Of a DNA stretch of 57,500 nt, positions 1 to 10,809 are shown one piece after another. Origin of the DNA: Zygnema cylindricum (taxonomy: Eukaryota > Streptophyta > Zygnematophyceae > Zygnematales > Zygnemataceae); NCBI GenBank assembly GCA_037447655.1, contig JBBHKE010002651.1, positions 1 through 57,500 on the forward strand. Direction: 5' to 3'. Each line of letters opens with the position of its first letter. Position 1 is the first letter of the stretch. The notes under the pieces are model-generated. The model was not told the DNA's origin and ran no database searches. It saw only the letters and a list, made by a program, of their open reading frames with translations. The translations under genes were made by a program, and so were the position numbers.

Positions 1-1320
1 TCTCTCTCTTCTGGACTCATCTGATCGTCTAAGATCATCTCTCCTCCTTCTACACTCCCATCACTTATATTTTTTTTCAAGTCCATGGGAGTGGTACAAC
101 TGTTAGCATTTTCCATCTGGAATTTCTCAAACATATTACCTATTGCTTCTTTCTGAGTAAGTCTGATAATCTTTTTCCCCTTGTCTCTCTCCATTTGGAA
201 TCCCAAAATATATTTTGCCTCCCCTAAATCCTTCATATCAAATCTGCCCCTAAGATCTTTCTTCAGCATGTTGATCTTCTCCAAAGACTTACTCAACACA
301 AGCAGATCATCCACATAAATTGCAATAAAAATGACACCATTCTCATCTTCAAACATATACATAGAATGGTCAGAGCTGATTTGGATATATCCCAGATCGG
401 TGAGAAACTCATCTAGTTTCTTATTCCACTGTCAGGGAGCCTGCTTCAGTCCATATAAGGATTTTATGATCCTGCAGACTTTGCTCTCTTCTCCTTGTTC
501 CACGAACCCCTCGGGTTGCCTCATGAAAATTTCTTCCTCTAACTCACCATTAAGAAAAGCTGTCTTAATGTCCATTTGGTGGAGTTCCTTGTCTTCCGCA
601 GCTGCCAGACTGAGGAGAATCGTTACTGACAAAAACTGAACAACTGGAGCAAAAATCTCCTCATAGTCAATCCCCTCGTTTGAGTGATCGCTTTTGTTAC
701 CAATCGAGCATTATATATCTCAATGGTATTAACTGAGTTCAGTTTTAGTTTAAATATCCATTTACACCCAATAGGTTTATGTTTGGAGGACAATCTGCTA
801 ATTCCCAAGTATTTGGTTCCATGATAGAAGCCATCTCATCATTTATGGCTCTAATCCATCTTTCTTTCTCTGGACTATTCACTGCCACCGAGTAAGACTG
901 AGGCTCATCCGGGTGAGATAGCTTAGTTACCTTATAAGCCGTTTGTTTTTCCTGTATCCTTTTGCTGCTCCTCCTTCCTTCCTCAAACTCTGAAGCTGGA
1001 ATGGATAGAATTCTTCGATTTCTTCTCACTGTCTCATCGACTACCTTATCCATGGAAGCCGGTTCTTGTCCCGCTTCTTCTATCTCCTCGAAGTCCATAG
1101 GAGTATGTGAGGTTTCGGGTGAGTCTCCTGTATTTTGGATCTCCCCTGAATCTGCAATCACGGTTTCCCTCAAGCCCTTTTCGGGAACGACCAAGTTCTC
1201 CTCACTGTCGGACTCAAATCTGATTCTTATCTTCTTTGTATATTTGAAAGGGTCAAATGAATTCCCTTCATCCATGACAACTAAGTGTTTGACGAGGATT
1301 ATATCTTTCTTTGATAAGTC
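1..1320 (-). pseudogene. Copia A3 integrase C-terminus and reverse transcriptase, partial
   Basis: Minus-strand copia Pol fragment. From high to low coordinates it shows the integrase C-terminal stretch (ILVKHLVVMDEG), an acidic linker, the copia RT entry region (WIRAINDEMASIM), then RT motifs MDIKTAFLNGELEEE, SLYGLKQAP and YVDDLLVLS. The catalytic Asp-Asp pair of RT is visible near 300-315. The frame is broken around 630-810 and again near 440, so no functional protein is expected. It continues beyond position 1. Confidence 0.88.
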
Positions 1321-1325
1321 ATAGA

Positions 1326-2361
1326 TGCAATTCTGTGTCCTCCATTGGACTACAGAATACAGGAAGCCTCTAGATAGTTTTTAACTAGCCCACTTTAAGC
1401 CACAGCCAATGCTGCCCAAGTAATCAGGCTGACAATCTGGATGCCCCCCTGTGCAGCCTGGACTCCCTTGAGTTCGTAGGAAAAAGAATCTCTGAAAACG
1501 CCCAACTAGGCGATAAGTTATGAGGTAGTAAAAATGCCAATTTGTACAAACTCTCAAAGGGAGAGGTGACTACCTACCAAAATTTTCTACGTCCTGATTC
1601 CCTCTAATAACTTCTATCTACTGAAGTACGGACCAATCAGATTACTGTACCGTACCAAAAAGTACTACTGTCGGTGTACCTTTTGTACGGCCTATGTACG
1701 ACAAGGCTATTAACCGGACGCGTGTCTGCTTTTTACTCGTCCGTACATTCCTCGGAATTCGTATGACCGAATGTCATCTCTCCACGTGGCTCCAGGTCAT
1801 GCCACGTCACAAAACGCCAAGGTGACCACTCCGGGATTTCGGCGATGATGTGCGCCGTCGGATTTGCAATGAGACGCAATCGTAGCCGTTATAAATACTT
1901 GCGCGATATTTGTTTCGTTGCCAAAAACGTGCGTGGTATTCGTTTTTGAAATGATGTCGTACTTCGTACTTTAATAAAACTGTATCTATGCACGCCGTAT
2001 CCAGTTTTAGTTAAATGAATTTGTTCCTTTCTAAATGTATATATATCTATCACATACTATAGCATTTAGCATTGGTCCTAGTCTAATAGGATAAAGCTGA
2101 CCGTTGTTGGTCAACCTTACGATTGGTAGGTACTGGGATCAAATCCCGGGTCCATCATATATATTTTTAGAGTAACCTACTTAAAATAACTGCCTGTTCG
2201 ACTAGGGCAGCCATGGATCAACCACCCTCTCTATCTTCAGTGACTACAACAAGTATGGGGGCTAGAGAGAGGAGGTGGAGGCAGGCTGCCTTTCCTTTTT
2301 TTTCTTTTATCCTAACAAATTTAAACCTAGAAAATACTCTAGAAATCTATTAATTTCAACA
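1326..2361 (-). repeat. 3' LTR of Copia A2
   Basis: LTR of about 1036 bp on the minus strand, pairing with 12137-13147. The low-coordinate edge TGCAATTC is the LTR 3' end (reading AATTGCA on the minus strand) and directly abuts the ATAGA target duplication. It contains an antisense tRNA-like segment near 2072-2157 and, 20 nt from its 3' end, an ATG (minus strand, 1343-1345) equivalent to the gag start in the 5' LTR. Confidence 0.92.
2072..2157 (+). other. tRNA-like segment with box A and box B in Copia A2 3' LTR
   Basis: Box A-like TAGTCTAATAGG at 2079-2090 and box B-like GGATCAAATCC at 2136-2146, about 45 nt apart. A 5-bp anticodon-like stem (TGACC/GGTCA, 2098-2113) and a T-arm-like stem CTGGG/CCCGG around a 7-nt loop are visible. 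The interval between them would be a long, class II variable arm. I find no matching acceptor stem, so it is not a functional tRNA gene. It is antisense to the element. Confidence 0.55.
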
Positions 2362-2372
2362 CTCCCTTTATT
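2362..2372 (-). other. Polypurine tract of Copia A2
   Basis: On the minus strand AATAAAGGGAG lies immediately before the LTR start TGTTGAAATT. This is the expected plus-strand primer position for the 3' LTR. Confidence 0.75.
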
Positions 2373-2518
2373 TTCTAGTCTAATTTTAATTTTTCTTTCA
2401 ACCCGCACTTTTCCCGACAATATTTTAATTTAGGAGAGGGCACAGGTTTGGTCATCATGTCAGCCACCATTTCTTCATCGGGTCTATACAAAAGATTTAA
2501 AATTTTATTTTCAACTTT

Positions 2519-2911
2519 TTACCTTACGAATCTTAATCTTATGTCCATATGTTTTGATTTGAAATGGTGTTTTGGATTGGTTGCAATTGCGATTGCAGCT
2601 TGATTATCACAAAATATTTCATGCACTCCCTCCTTCATATATCCCAGTTCTTGCAACAATGACTTCACCCACATAAGTTCTTTTACAGCAGGACAAGACG
2701 CCATATACTCAGCCTCCATAGTAGACTGAGCAACCACCTTTTGTTGCTTACGGATCAAACACCAAGCACCTTCCCCCACATACAAAACATATCCAGAAGT
2801 GCATCTTCTCATAGGTGCATCCCCATAATTGGCATCACTCCAAGTGGTGATATCAGTGTGCTCCCCTCCCAAATGGAACCATGATTCTCTGGTTCTAACC
2901 AAATATTTCAT
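2519..2911 (-). pseudogene. Copia A2 RNase H, C-terminal part
   Basis: Copia RNase H on the minus strand: WSDANYGD, a QSTMEAEYMA block containing the catalytic Glu, FCDNQAAIAIATNP containing the catalytic Asp, and HFKSKHMDIR. Its N-terminal continuation lies at 8342-8695, separated by Copia B; the reading is continuous at the joint (AAKRVM then KYLVRT). The usual copia C-terminal tail after HMDIRLRFVR is lost at a stop near 2519. Confidence 0.9.
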
Positions 2912-3538
2912 TATTGAAAAGTAAGCTTTAGTAAGTCATAGAAATTTGAGTCTAGGACTTAGAATATTTTTGGAATACAAATTGTTCAATATTGACCAAA
3001 TTTAGTGTGGTTTTTTTTTGTAGTATCTACACGAATTGTTATCTTTAAGTTAATTAGTGTGTAGGGCCGCCAATGAATGTAGACGTGATAAGAATCACTC
3101 GGATTTTTAGGTTATAGATATTGTTAGTGGACAATTCTGGTCCACGTTTTAGATGTTTTCTATATATTTTAGATGTTTTCTAGAACTTTTGAGTATTTAG
3201 TTCAATTAGGATTGATCAATTCATTACAAGAGTTAAGGAAATGAGAGCACTGAGTGCAGTTTAAGGTGTTTTATGCTCTATTGTCTCTAATTTGCTTGTA
3301 GTACATGTTTGTTTGGTTGAAAGACCTCTTTCGTTTGGAGTAACATATCTTACACTATAGATCTAGTCTTCTAGGCATTTCTCTTTGGGTTTGCTTCCGC
3401 TAACATGTCTGATAATGGCTCAGCTCCTATTGCAAGTGCTCCTATTAGCCCTAGTGTTTCACCTGCTCCTGCTGGTGCAAGTGTGACTCCTAGTGGGAGT
3501 GGATCACAACCGAGTCTTAATGCCCATGACCTTCAACA
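2912..3538 (+). repeat. 5' LTR of Copia B, containing the gag start
   Basis: The 627-bp LTR runs from TATTGAAAAG to CCTTCAACA. The right limit is fixed by comparison with the 3' LTR, which stops matching exactly before the PBS. The gag ATG at 3405 is inside it, so about 44 gag codons are LTR sequence. Confidence 0.9.
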
Positions 3539-3752
3539 GGTTATGGGCCCACCGCCCAAATTGCCTATTTTTGACGGAACTGACTACTTATATTGGAAGA
3601 TATGTTGAGCTCATATTTCGAGGAGAGGGACTTGTCATCCATTGTGGAAGGATCAGCGAATGTGACTGCGCCGGATTGGAGAAAGAATAATCTCCATTGC
3701 CTCAACGTCTTGAAGCAGTCTATGACAAAGATTTGCTAATGTCGTATCTTGG
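3405..3752 (+). pseudogene. Copia B gag N-terminus, starting within the LTR
   Basis: Gag begins MSDNGSAPIASAP with a Ser/Pro/Ala-rich N-terminal tail encoded by the LTR. It then crosses the PBS, which encodes part of LQQVMGPP, and enters the conserved copia gag start (LPIFDGTDYLYWK). The frame shifts near 3600, continues in another frame as SSYFEERDLSSIVEG to about 3730, then shifts back before 3753. The two shifts compensate each other overall, but a stop at 3606 ends the first frame. The same N-terminal codons are repeated in the 3' LTR at 8203-8336. Confidence 0.85.
3539..3553 (+). other. Primer-binding site of Copia B (initiator tRNA-Met anticodon arm)
   Basis: GGTTATGGGCCCACC directly follows the 5' LTR. 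From memory of plant initiator tRNA-Met, its complement GGTGGGCCCATAACC is the anticodon arm, the half-tRNA priming type known from Drosophila copia. The site lies within the gag reading frame. Confidence 0.8.
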
Positions 3753-6326
3753 ATGAAGAAAGCATCTGATGTTTGGTTTAGTGTACGTGCTATGTATGTT
3801 CAGCTAGATGTTACCGTCCAGACAAACATAGCCACTCAGATTTTTGAATTTAAGTATTCTGGAGGTAGTATGTCAGATCATTGTCATGCTATGAAAAGGT
3901 TGTTTCTTCAGAGTACTAGTGCAGGTGGGGACTTTTCACCACCTCAGCAGGCTATGTTGTTGATGAGAACTTTGCCCGATGAATATAAGGGAGCCATGGA
4001 TAGGCTTAGGGCTATTCCACAGCGTCAATGGAACATAGCATTAGCAATTCAACTTATTTTGAGTGAAGAAGCTAACCAAATGTCACAAAGAGGTAGTAGT
4101 AAGTCTGTTCAGGCACTAGCTAACCAGTTTTCAGACTCTAAGATTGGCAATGGCAGTGGCAGAGGTAGTGGTCCTAGAAGGACACCTTTGACATGCTATT
4201 ATTGTGATGAAAAAGGCCATGTTTTCAGATTGTGTAATGCCTACAAGAGAGCGAAAGCTACAGGAAATTTTCGCTCTGGTTGGGACGAAAGCCGGGTTCC
4301 TTCTCAATCTGGTGGACGGCCAACTTCTCTATTCAACGAACTAAAGGAGGAGGATGTGAGCAGCTATCCTATCAACAGCGAAAAGAAATACTTTGCGATG
4401 GCACAAGCAACGGAAGGCGTGGAGGAAGACGAATGGATAATGGACTCCGGTGCATCTGCCCACATGTGCCGCAATCGCCATCTATATGAGAGTATTCAAT
4501 CTATTTCACCCATCAAAATTTATTTTAGTGATGATACCTTTGTTGAGTCAAAAGCAAAGGGGAGGGTGTCACTTATGTTGAACGTAGAGGGAAAACCTGT
4601 GAAAAGGGTTTTGGAAGATGTGTTGCATGTCCCAGCTTTTAAAAGAAACTTTTTCTCTACGTCAGTGGTAGAAAAGAAAGGTTTTAAAACTATATCTGAG
4701 AATGGAAAGAAAACAGTGAGTAAGAATGGGAAAATAGTTGCAGAAGGATTTGCTGGAGGAAACAATTTGTATCGGTTGAGTCTTGCAAATGATAATGACA
4801 ATGATGTTATGTACTCAAGTGTAATCAGTGATTGTGATTTATGGCATAAACGTTTAGGACATGTGAATTATGATAGATTAGAAAAGATGGTAAATCAAAA
4901 AATGGTGGAAGGTGTAAAAATTAGTCAAAAACCAGCATCAAATGTATGTGATGGTTGTGCAATGGGAAAAATTCATAAGTTGCCTTTCCCTTCGCAAACT
5001 GATCATAGAAGTAGCAGGGTGCTAGAACTAATTTATTCAGATGTATGGGGGCCATCTAGGTATCCATCTGTGGGAGGTGCTAAGTTTATGCTTACCTTTA
5101 CTGATGACTATAGTAGATTTACTACAGTTTATTTTTTGAGAAGTAAGGATGAAGTTTTTTCAAAATTTAAAGAGTATAAGGCTTGGGTTGAGAATCTACA
5201 TGAGAGAAAGATAGCGGGATTCAGATCTGATAATGGAGGGGAGTACATTTCTAATGAGTTTGCAGAATTCCTAAAATTGCATGGAATCTCACGTCAACTA
5301 ACCGTTCCTTATTCTCCGGAACAAAACGGTGTTTCAGAAAGGATGAATAGGACCATATCAGAGTGTGCTAGGACAATGATGGCTGATATGGACATAGATT
5401 ACAAATTTTGGGCAGAGGCTATGCATTGTGCAGCTTATGTGAGAAATAGGCTAGAAACAAGGGCAATAAAAGATAAAACTCCTTATGAAATGTGGACAGG
5501 ACACAAACCAGATGTAAGTCACTTCAAAGTGTTTGGAAGTAAGGTATTTTTGCTAGATAATGATCCACAAAAATGGAAATTAGAGCCAAAAGGCATACCA
5601 GGTATATTTTTAGGGTATGATGATCATGCCAAGGGTTATAAAGTATATGACATTAAGAGAAATAGAGTTGTGGTAGCCAGAAACATCATAGTGAAGGATG
5701 AGGGAAGAGGAGTAGATGTATTTAGTCAATGTAGCAATGAAAAGAAAGATAAAAGTGTTGATTATATCTTTTTAGAGGAAAATCCTTTATTTTTCAAGAA
5801 AAATGTAGAAAATGCATCTAGTTTAAGTCAAAATGACTTGGAATCATCTTCTCCACCAGAAACAGGAAGTGTTATGCCCGAAAGAGTTGTAGAATCTCCT
5901 CTACCTCAAGCTGAAACTGAATCACAAGAAGAATCACATGTATCAAGGAGGAGGACCCAACCATCTATACCAGCGACAGAATTTCCAGGTGGAGTGAGGC
6001 GAAGTGCACGACTCAGGGGAGAAAATGCAGCCTTTGCTCATTCTGCACACATAGAAGAGCCTTTAACATTGAAAGAAGCTTTTTCGAGTAATGAAAGGGA
6101 ACATTGGGTGGAAGCCGTCAATGAGGAAATGAAGTCCATCATGGAGGCCCAAACTTGGGATCTGGTGGAACTTCCTCCAGGAAGAAAGGCTATTGGAAGT
6201 AAATGGGTGTTTAAGTTAAAATTGAACCCAGATAATACCATAGACAGGTATAAGGCTCGCTTGGTTGCTAAGGGATATAATCAAAAGGAGGGGATAGATT
6301 ATGAAGAAACATTTCACCGGTTGTAA
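3753..6326 (+). pseudogene. Copia B Gag-protease-integrase-RT polyprotein, main open part
   Basis: An 857-codon open stretch. In order: gag capsid (MRTLPDEYKG), CCHC knuckle CYYCDEKGHVFRLC near 4194, aspartic protease with IMDSGASAHMC near 4440, integrase zinc finger (LWHKRLGHVNYDRL, then CDGC), and the integrase catalytic core with Asp (IYSDVWGPS), Asp (RSDNGGEY) and Glu (EQNGVSERMNR). A GKP/GYD region (IFLGYDDHAKGYKVYD) follows, then the start of RT (WVFKLKLNPDNTI). It ends prematurely at 6326 because one base is missing near 6316; RT continues in another frame. Length and order are normal for plant copia. Confidence 0.93.
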
Positions 6327-6862
6327 GGTTTCCATCCGTCCGCATCTTACTTACATTAGCTGCCATAGAGGATTTTGACATCCACCAAATGGATGTCAAA
6401 ACTGCATTTTTGCATGGTGATTTAGATGAGGTCATCTATATGAAGCAACCAGAGGGTTTTAAGGAAACACGAAAAGAAAATCTTGTGTGCAGACTTTTAA
6501 AATCTTTGTATGGCCTAAAAAAGGCCCCTAGGCAATGGAACAGAAAATTAGATGAGTTCTTGACAAGATTAGGATTTACAAGAATTAGCTCAGATCATTC
6601 AGTATATGTGATGTGTGGTGATAATCCTAATGAGGTGATATTCATTGCTGTGTATGTTGATGACTTGCTGGTAATTAGTAGGAACAAAGAAGGAATTGCT
6701 AGAGTAAAACACACTGTTAATTCAAAATTTGAAATGAAGGATTTGGGTGAGGCTAAATACATTATTGGAATACAAGTTGAAAGAGATAAAGAAAAGAAAA
6801 TAATTAGGCTAACACAAAAAGAAGCGATAGGGAAACATGTTGGAAAAATTTGGCTTGGCTGA
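6317..6862 (+). pseudogene. Copia B reverse transcriptase
   Basis: Continues RT after the frameshift near 6316: PVVRFPSVRILLTLAA, HQMDVKTAFLHGDL (first catalytic Asp), SLYGLKKAPRQW and YVDDLLVIS (catalytic Asp pair near 6655). It ends in KEAIGKHVGKIW because of one extra A near 6833; relatives read KEAIGNML there. Apart from these two single-base changes the domain looks intact. Confidence 0.93.
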
Positions 6863-7640
6863 TGCCAAAGGTTGTGCAACTCCTATGGAGTATAAGCAAA
6901 AACTTGAAGGAATGGAGCATGAGTTTGGAGTCATCATAAATGAGGAACTCAGTGCAGAAGAGCAAAAATTTATGTCCCAAGTACCCTACAGACAAGTAGT
7001 AGGAAGTCTAATTTACTTTATGAATTGTTATAGGCCTGATATAGCTGCAGCTGTTGGTGTATTGAGCAGAAGTCTGCAAAATCCACGAAAGAGAGACTGG
7101 GAGGCTGCAAAAAGGGTGTTAAGGTATCTTGTTGGGACTAGAAATCTTTGGCTTACTTTGGGAGGGGACAAGGTTAGCATTAATACTTGGAGTGATGCTA
7201 GCTATGGTGATGTGCCTAGTAGGAAGTATACAACTGGGTATGTCATTCAGATTGGAAGTGGTACTTGTAGTTGGAGTAGTAAACTTCAAAAGGTCACGGC
7301 TCAATCTACTATGGAAGCCGAATACATGGCTGTGAGCGCAGCCTTGAAAGAGTTGCTATGGATTAAGGCATTTCTTCAAGAATTGGGTTTTACGCAACAC
7401 GGGACACAAATAATGTGGTGCGACAATCAAGCAGCCATTTCTGTGGCTACAAACCCAAGTCACCATTTTAAGAGTAAACATATGGACATTCGGCTACATT
7501 TGGTACGAGAGAAAGTTTTTGCAAAAGTGGTCAAACTTTGTTATTTGCCTGATGAGAAAATGGTTGCGGACATGTTGACAAAAGCCCTTCCCGCTCCTAA
7601 ATTGGAGTACTGCAGAAAAGCATGTGGTCTAAGTGAGTAA
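6837..7640 (+). pseudogene. Copia B RNase H and C-terminal tail
   Basis: Open to the natural stop. It contains YFMNCYRPDIAAAVGVLSR, NTWSDASYGD (first Asp), a QSTMEAEYMA block (Glu), WCDNQAAISVATNPSHH (Asp), KHMDIRLHLVREK and the copia C-terminal motif MLTKALPAPK. It forms the 3' end of the polyprotein, joined to RT in the ancestral frame at about 6833, and is followed after 22 bases by the polypurine tract region. Confidence 0.93.
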
Positions 7641-7647
7641 GCCTTCT

Positions 7648-7662
7648 AAAGCTTAAGGGGAG
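7648..7662 (+). other. Polypurine tract of Copia B
   Basis: AAGCTTAAGGGGAG immediately precedes the 3' LTR start TATTGAAAAG at 7663. Confidence 0.75.
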
Positions 7663-8336
7663 TATTGAAAAGTAAGCATTAGTAAGTCTTAGAAATTTGA
7701 GTCTAAGACTTAGAATATTTTTGGAATACCAACTGTTCAACATTGACCAAATTTAGTGTGGATTTTTTTTGTAGTATCTTCACGAATTGATATCTTTAAG
7801 TTAATTAGTGTGTAAGGCCGCCAATGAATGTAGACGTGATAAGAATCACCCGGATTTTTAGGGTATAGATATTGTTAGTGGACAATTCTGGTCCAAACAC
7901 TTAGATTTTTGTCAGTAGGGTGTCTAGTGAACCATGTACATACGTTTTTGATGTTCTTTAGATATTTTAGATGTTTTCGAGATCTTTTAAGTATTTAGTT
8001 CAATTAGGATTGATCAATTCATTACAAGAGTTAAGGAAATGAGAGCACTGAGTGCAGTTTAAGGTGTTTTATGCTCTATTGTCTCTAATTTGCTTGTAGT
8101 ACATGTTTGTTTGGTTGAAAGACCTCTTTCGTTTGGAGTAACATATCTTACACTATAGATCTAGTCTTCTAGGCATTTCTCTTTGAGTTTGCTTCCGCTA
8201 ACATGTCTGATAATGGCTCAGCTCCTATTGCAAGTGCTCCTATTAGCCCTAGTGTTCCACCTGCTCCTGCTGGTGCAAGTGTGACTCCTAGTGGGAGTGG
8301 ATCACAACCGAGTCTTAATGCCCATGACCTTTAACA
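7663..8336 (+). repeat. 3' LTR of Copia B
   Basis: 674 bp, homologous to 2912-3538 but with about 47 additional bases after the shared TGGACAATTCTGGTCC. It ends TTTAACA before the CTCAT target duplication. It retains the in-LTR gag start at 8203 with the following 44 codons. Confidence 0.92.
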
Positions 8337-8341
8337 CTCAT

Positions 8342-9931
8342 GACTCTCTTGGCTGCCTCCAAGTCTCTCTTTTTAGGATCATTAAGACTCCTACTGGGTA
8401 CTCCAACTGCAGCCGCTATGTCCGGCCTGGTACAGTTCATAAAGTAGATTAAACTTCTTACGACCTGTCTATAAGGGATAGACTTCATAAGCTCTCTCTT
8501 CTCTGGACTCATCTGATCGTCTAAGATGATCACTCCTCCTTCTACACTCCCATCACTTACTTTTTTCAAGTCCATGGGAGTGGTACAATTGTTAGCATTT
8601 TCCATCTGGAATTTCTCAAGCATATTACCTATTGCTTCTTTCTGAGTAAGTCTGATAATCTTATCCCCCCTGTCTCTCTCCATTTGGATCCCCAAAATAT
8701 ATTTTGCCTCCCCTTAATCCTTCATATCAAATCTGCCCCTAAGATCTTTCTTTAGCCCGTTGATCTTCTCCAAAGAATTACTCAACACAAGCAGATCATC
8801 CACATAAATTGCAATAAAAATGACACCATTCTCATCTTCAAATATATAGATAGAATGGTCAGAGCTGATTCGGATATATCCCAGATCGGTGAGAAACTCA
8901 TCTTGTTTCTTATTCCACTGTCAGGGAGCTTGCTCCAGTCCATATAAGGATTTTATGAGACTGCAGACTTTGCTCTCTTCTCCTTCTTCCACGAACCCCT
9001 CGGGTTGCCTCATGAAAATTTCTTCCTCTAACTCACCATTAAGAAAAGCTGTCTTAATGTCCATTTGATGGATTTCCATGTCTTGCGTTGCTGCTAGACT
9101 GAGGAGTATCCTTACTGAGGGGAACCGAACAACTAGAGCAAAGGCCTCGTCAAAGTCAATCCCCTCTTTTTGAGTGAACCACTTTGCTACCAATCGAGCC
9201 TTATATCTCTCAATGGTATTATTTGGGTTCAATTTTAGTTTAAATACCCATTTACACCCAACATGTTTTATGTCTAGAGGACAATTCGCTAATTCCCAAG
9301 TATTTGCTTCCATGATAGAAGCCATCTCATCATTTATGGCTCTAATCCATCTTTCTTTCTCTGGACTATTCACTGCCTCCGAGATAGACTGAGGCTCAAC
9401 TGAGTGAGATAGCTTAGTTACCTTATGAGCAACTTGTTTTTCCTGTATCCTTTTGCTGCTCCTTCTTCCTCCCTCAAACTCTGAAGTTGGAATGGATGGA
9501 ATTCTTGGATTTCTTCTCACTGTCTCATCGGCTCCCATGTCCATGGAAGCCGATTCTTGTCCCGCTTCTTCTATCTCCTCAAAGTCTATAAGGGTATGTG
9601 AGGTTTCCGGTGAGTCTTCTGTATCTTCGATCCCCGCTGAATCTGCAATCATGGTTTCACTCATGTCCCTTTCAGGAACGATCGAGTTCTCCTCACTTTC
9701 AGACTCAAATCTGATTCTTATATTCTTTGTATATTTGAAGGGGTCAAATGACTTCCCTTCATCCATGACAACTAAGTGTTTGACTAGAATGATATCTTTC
9801 TTTGATAAGTTATAGACTCTGTATCCCTTAACATCCTCATCATATCCCACAAAGTATCCAGGTTTTCCCTTAGCATCTAGTTTCCATTTTTTCTTATCCG
9901 TATCAAGACTGTAGACTTGGCTACCGAACAC
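8342..9931 (-). pseudogene. Copia A2 integrase tail, reverse transcriptase and RNase H start
   Basis: The 8921-9931 block is open for 336 codons: integrase tail (VYSLDTDKKKWKL, PGYFVGYDEDVKGYRVYN), acidic linker, RT entry (WIRAINDEMASIMEA, CKWVFKLKLN) and RT motif A (HQMDIKTAFLNGELEEE). A stop after SLYGLEQAP, where relatives have Arg or a related residue, interrupts it. RT continues as YVDDLLVLS near 8790, and 8315-8695 gives the thumb and connection region (LTQKEAIGNMLEKF, YFMNCTRPDIAAAVGV). A stop near 8716 (KD*GEAKY) adds to the damage. Confidence 0.92.
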
Positions 9932-9949
9932 TTTAAGGTGTGCGATATC

Positions 9950-10790
9950 TGGTTTCCTTCTAACCTATCTCTCATAAGGTGTCACTCTATTTACAGCTGA
10001 GGTAAAGACTCTATTCTTAATATAGTTGGCACAATTCATTGCCTTTCCCCAAAATCTCTTTACTATTTTCTTGTCTGCCAACATACTGCATGCACTATCT
10101 CCTAGTGTTCTATTCAATCTCTTAGCTACCCCATTTTGTTCCGGGTTATATGGTACAGTTTTCAAGTGTTGCACTCCCTTATCTCTCAGATAGTCCTCAA
10201 ACTGGTTAGAAGTATATTCCTCCCCACTTATCACTCCTTATCCTCTTAATGGGGGTTTCATGCAACTTCTCACTCTAGGCTTTATATTTTTTGAAGTAAG
10301 TTGATGCTTCAGACTTATTTTTTAGAAAGTAGACTCTAGAGTATCTAGACCAATCATCGATTATTGTCATCATAAACCTCTTTCCTCCAACCGAAGGTAC
10401 TTTTGCACGTTCCCAAATATCTGTGTGGACCAAATCTAACACTTTCTCACCTCTATATGTAGCGGCTTTGGGAAAAGGAAGTCTGTGAGCCTTACCTTGA
10501 GCACATCCACTACAATCATTCATCATTTCATTATCCCCAAACTGAATTCCTTCTACTACCCCAAGCTTTTTCATTTCCCTCAACCTATCAAAATGCACAT
10601 GCCCCAACCTCTTATGCCAAATCATCAACTTAGGAACACCAACATAATAAGCATTTTTCTTTTTATTACTCAGGTTAAGCCTAAACATTCCTTGGCTTCC
10701 CTTATTTGTTGTGAAGTAAACTTCATCCCCATACTTAGCTCTAAAGACTCCCTTTCTAGTGAAGGTATCAAACTCTTTGTCATCTAGCAC
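9950..10790 (-). pseudogene. Copia A2 integrase
   Basis: Integrase on the minus strand. The zinc-binding part is MIWHKRLGHVHFDRL then CSGC near 10500. The catalytic core has LVHTDIWERAKVPSVGGKRF (Asp; the usual GPAK reads ERAK), then a stretch equivalent to SxxGGEYTSNQFEDYL, PYNPEQNGVAKRLNR (Glu), FWGKAMNCANYIKNRV and TPYER. Stops or frameshifts fall near 10235-10275 and 9965. Confidence 0.9.
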
Positions 10791-10809
10791 AGACGCAGAG
10801 ATAAAATTT

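Larger units (their letters stand above)
2912..8336 (+). mobile_element. Copia B, nearly intact, inserted in Copia A2
   Basis: Plus-strand Ty1/copia element of 5425 bp with LTRs 2912-3538 and 7663-8336. Flanking target duplications are TTCAT (2907-2911) and CTCAT (8337-8341), one mismatch. The PBS is at 3539-3553 and the polypurine tract at 7648-7662. It encodes gag, protease, integrase, RT and RNase H in one polyprotein, with only about four frame disruptions (near 3600, 3735, 6316 and 6833). Motifs for every catalytic domain are intact. The 3' LTR carries about 47 extra bases relative to the 5' LTR (around 7890-7960). It is the youngest insertion of this nest. Confidence 0.95.

Noticed and set aside
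962-1324. Plus-strand open reading frame
   Set aside because: It is the complement of the copia A3 integrase-RT linker; the same shadow occurs at 9453-9815 opposite A2.
2072-2157. Functional tRNA gene
   Set aside because: Box A and B are present but the acceptor stem does not pair; it lies inside an LTR.
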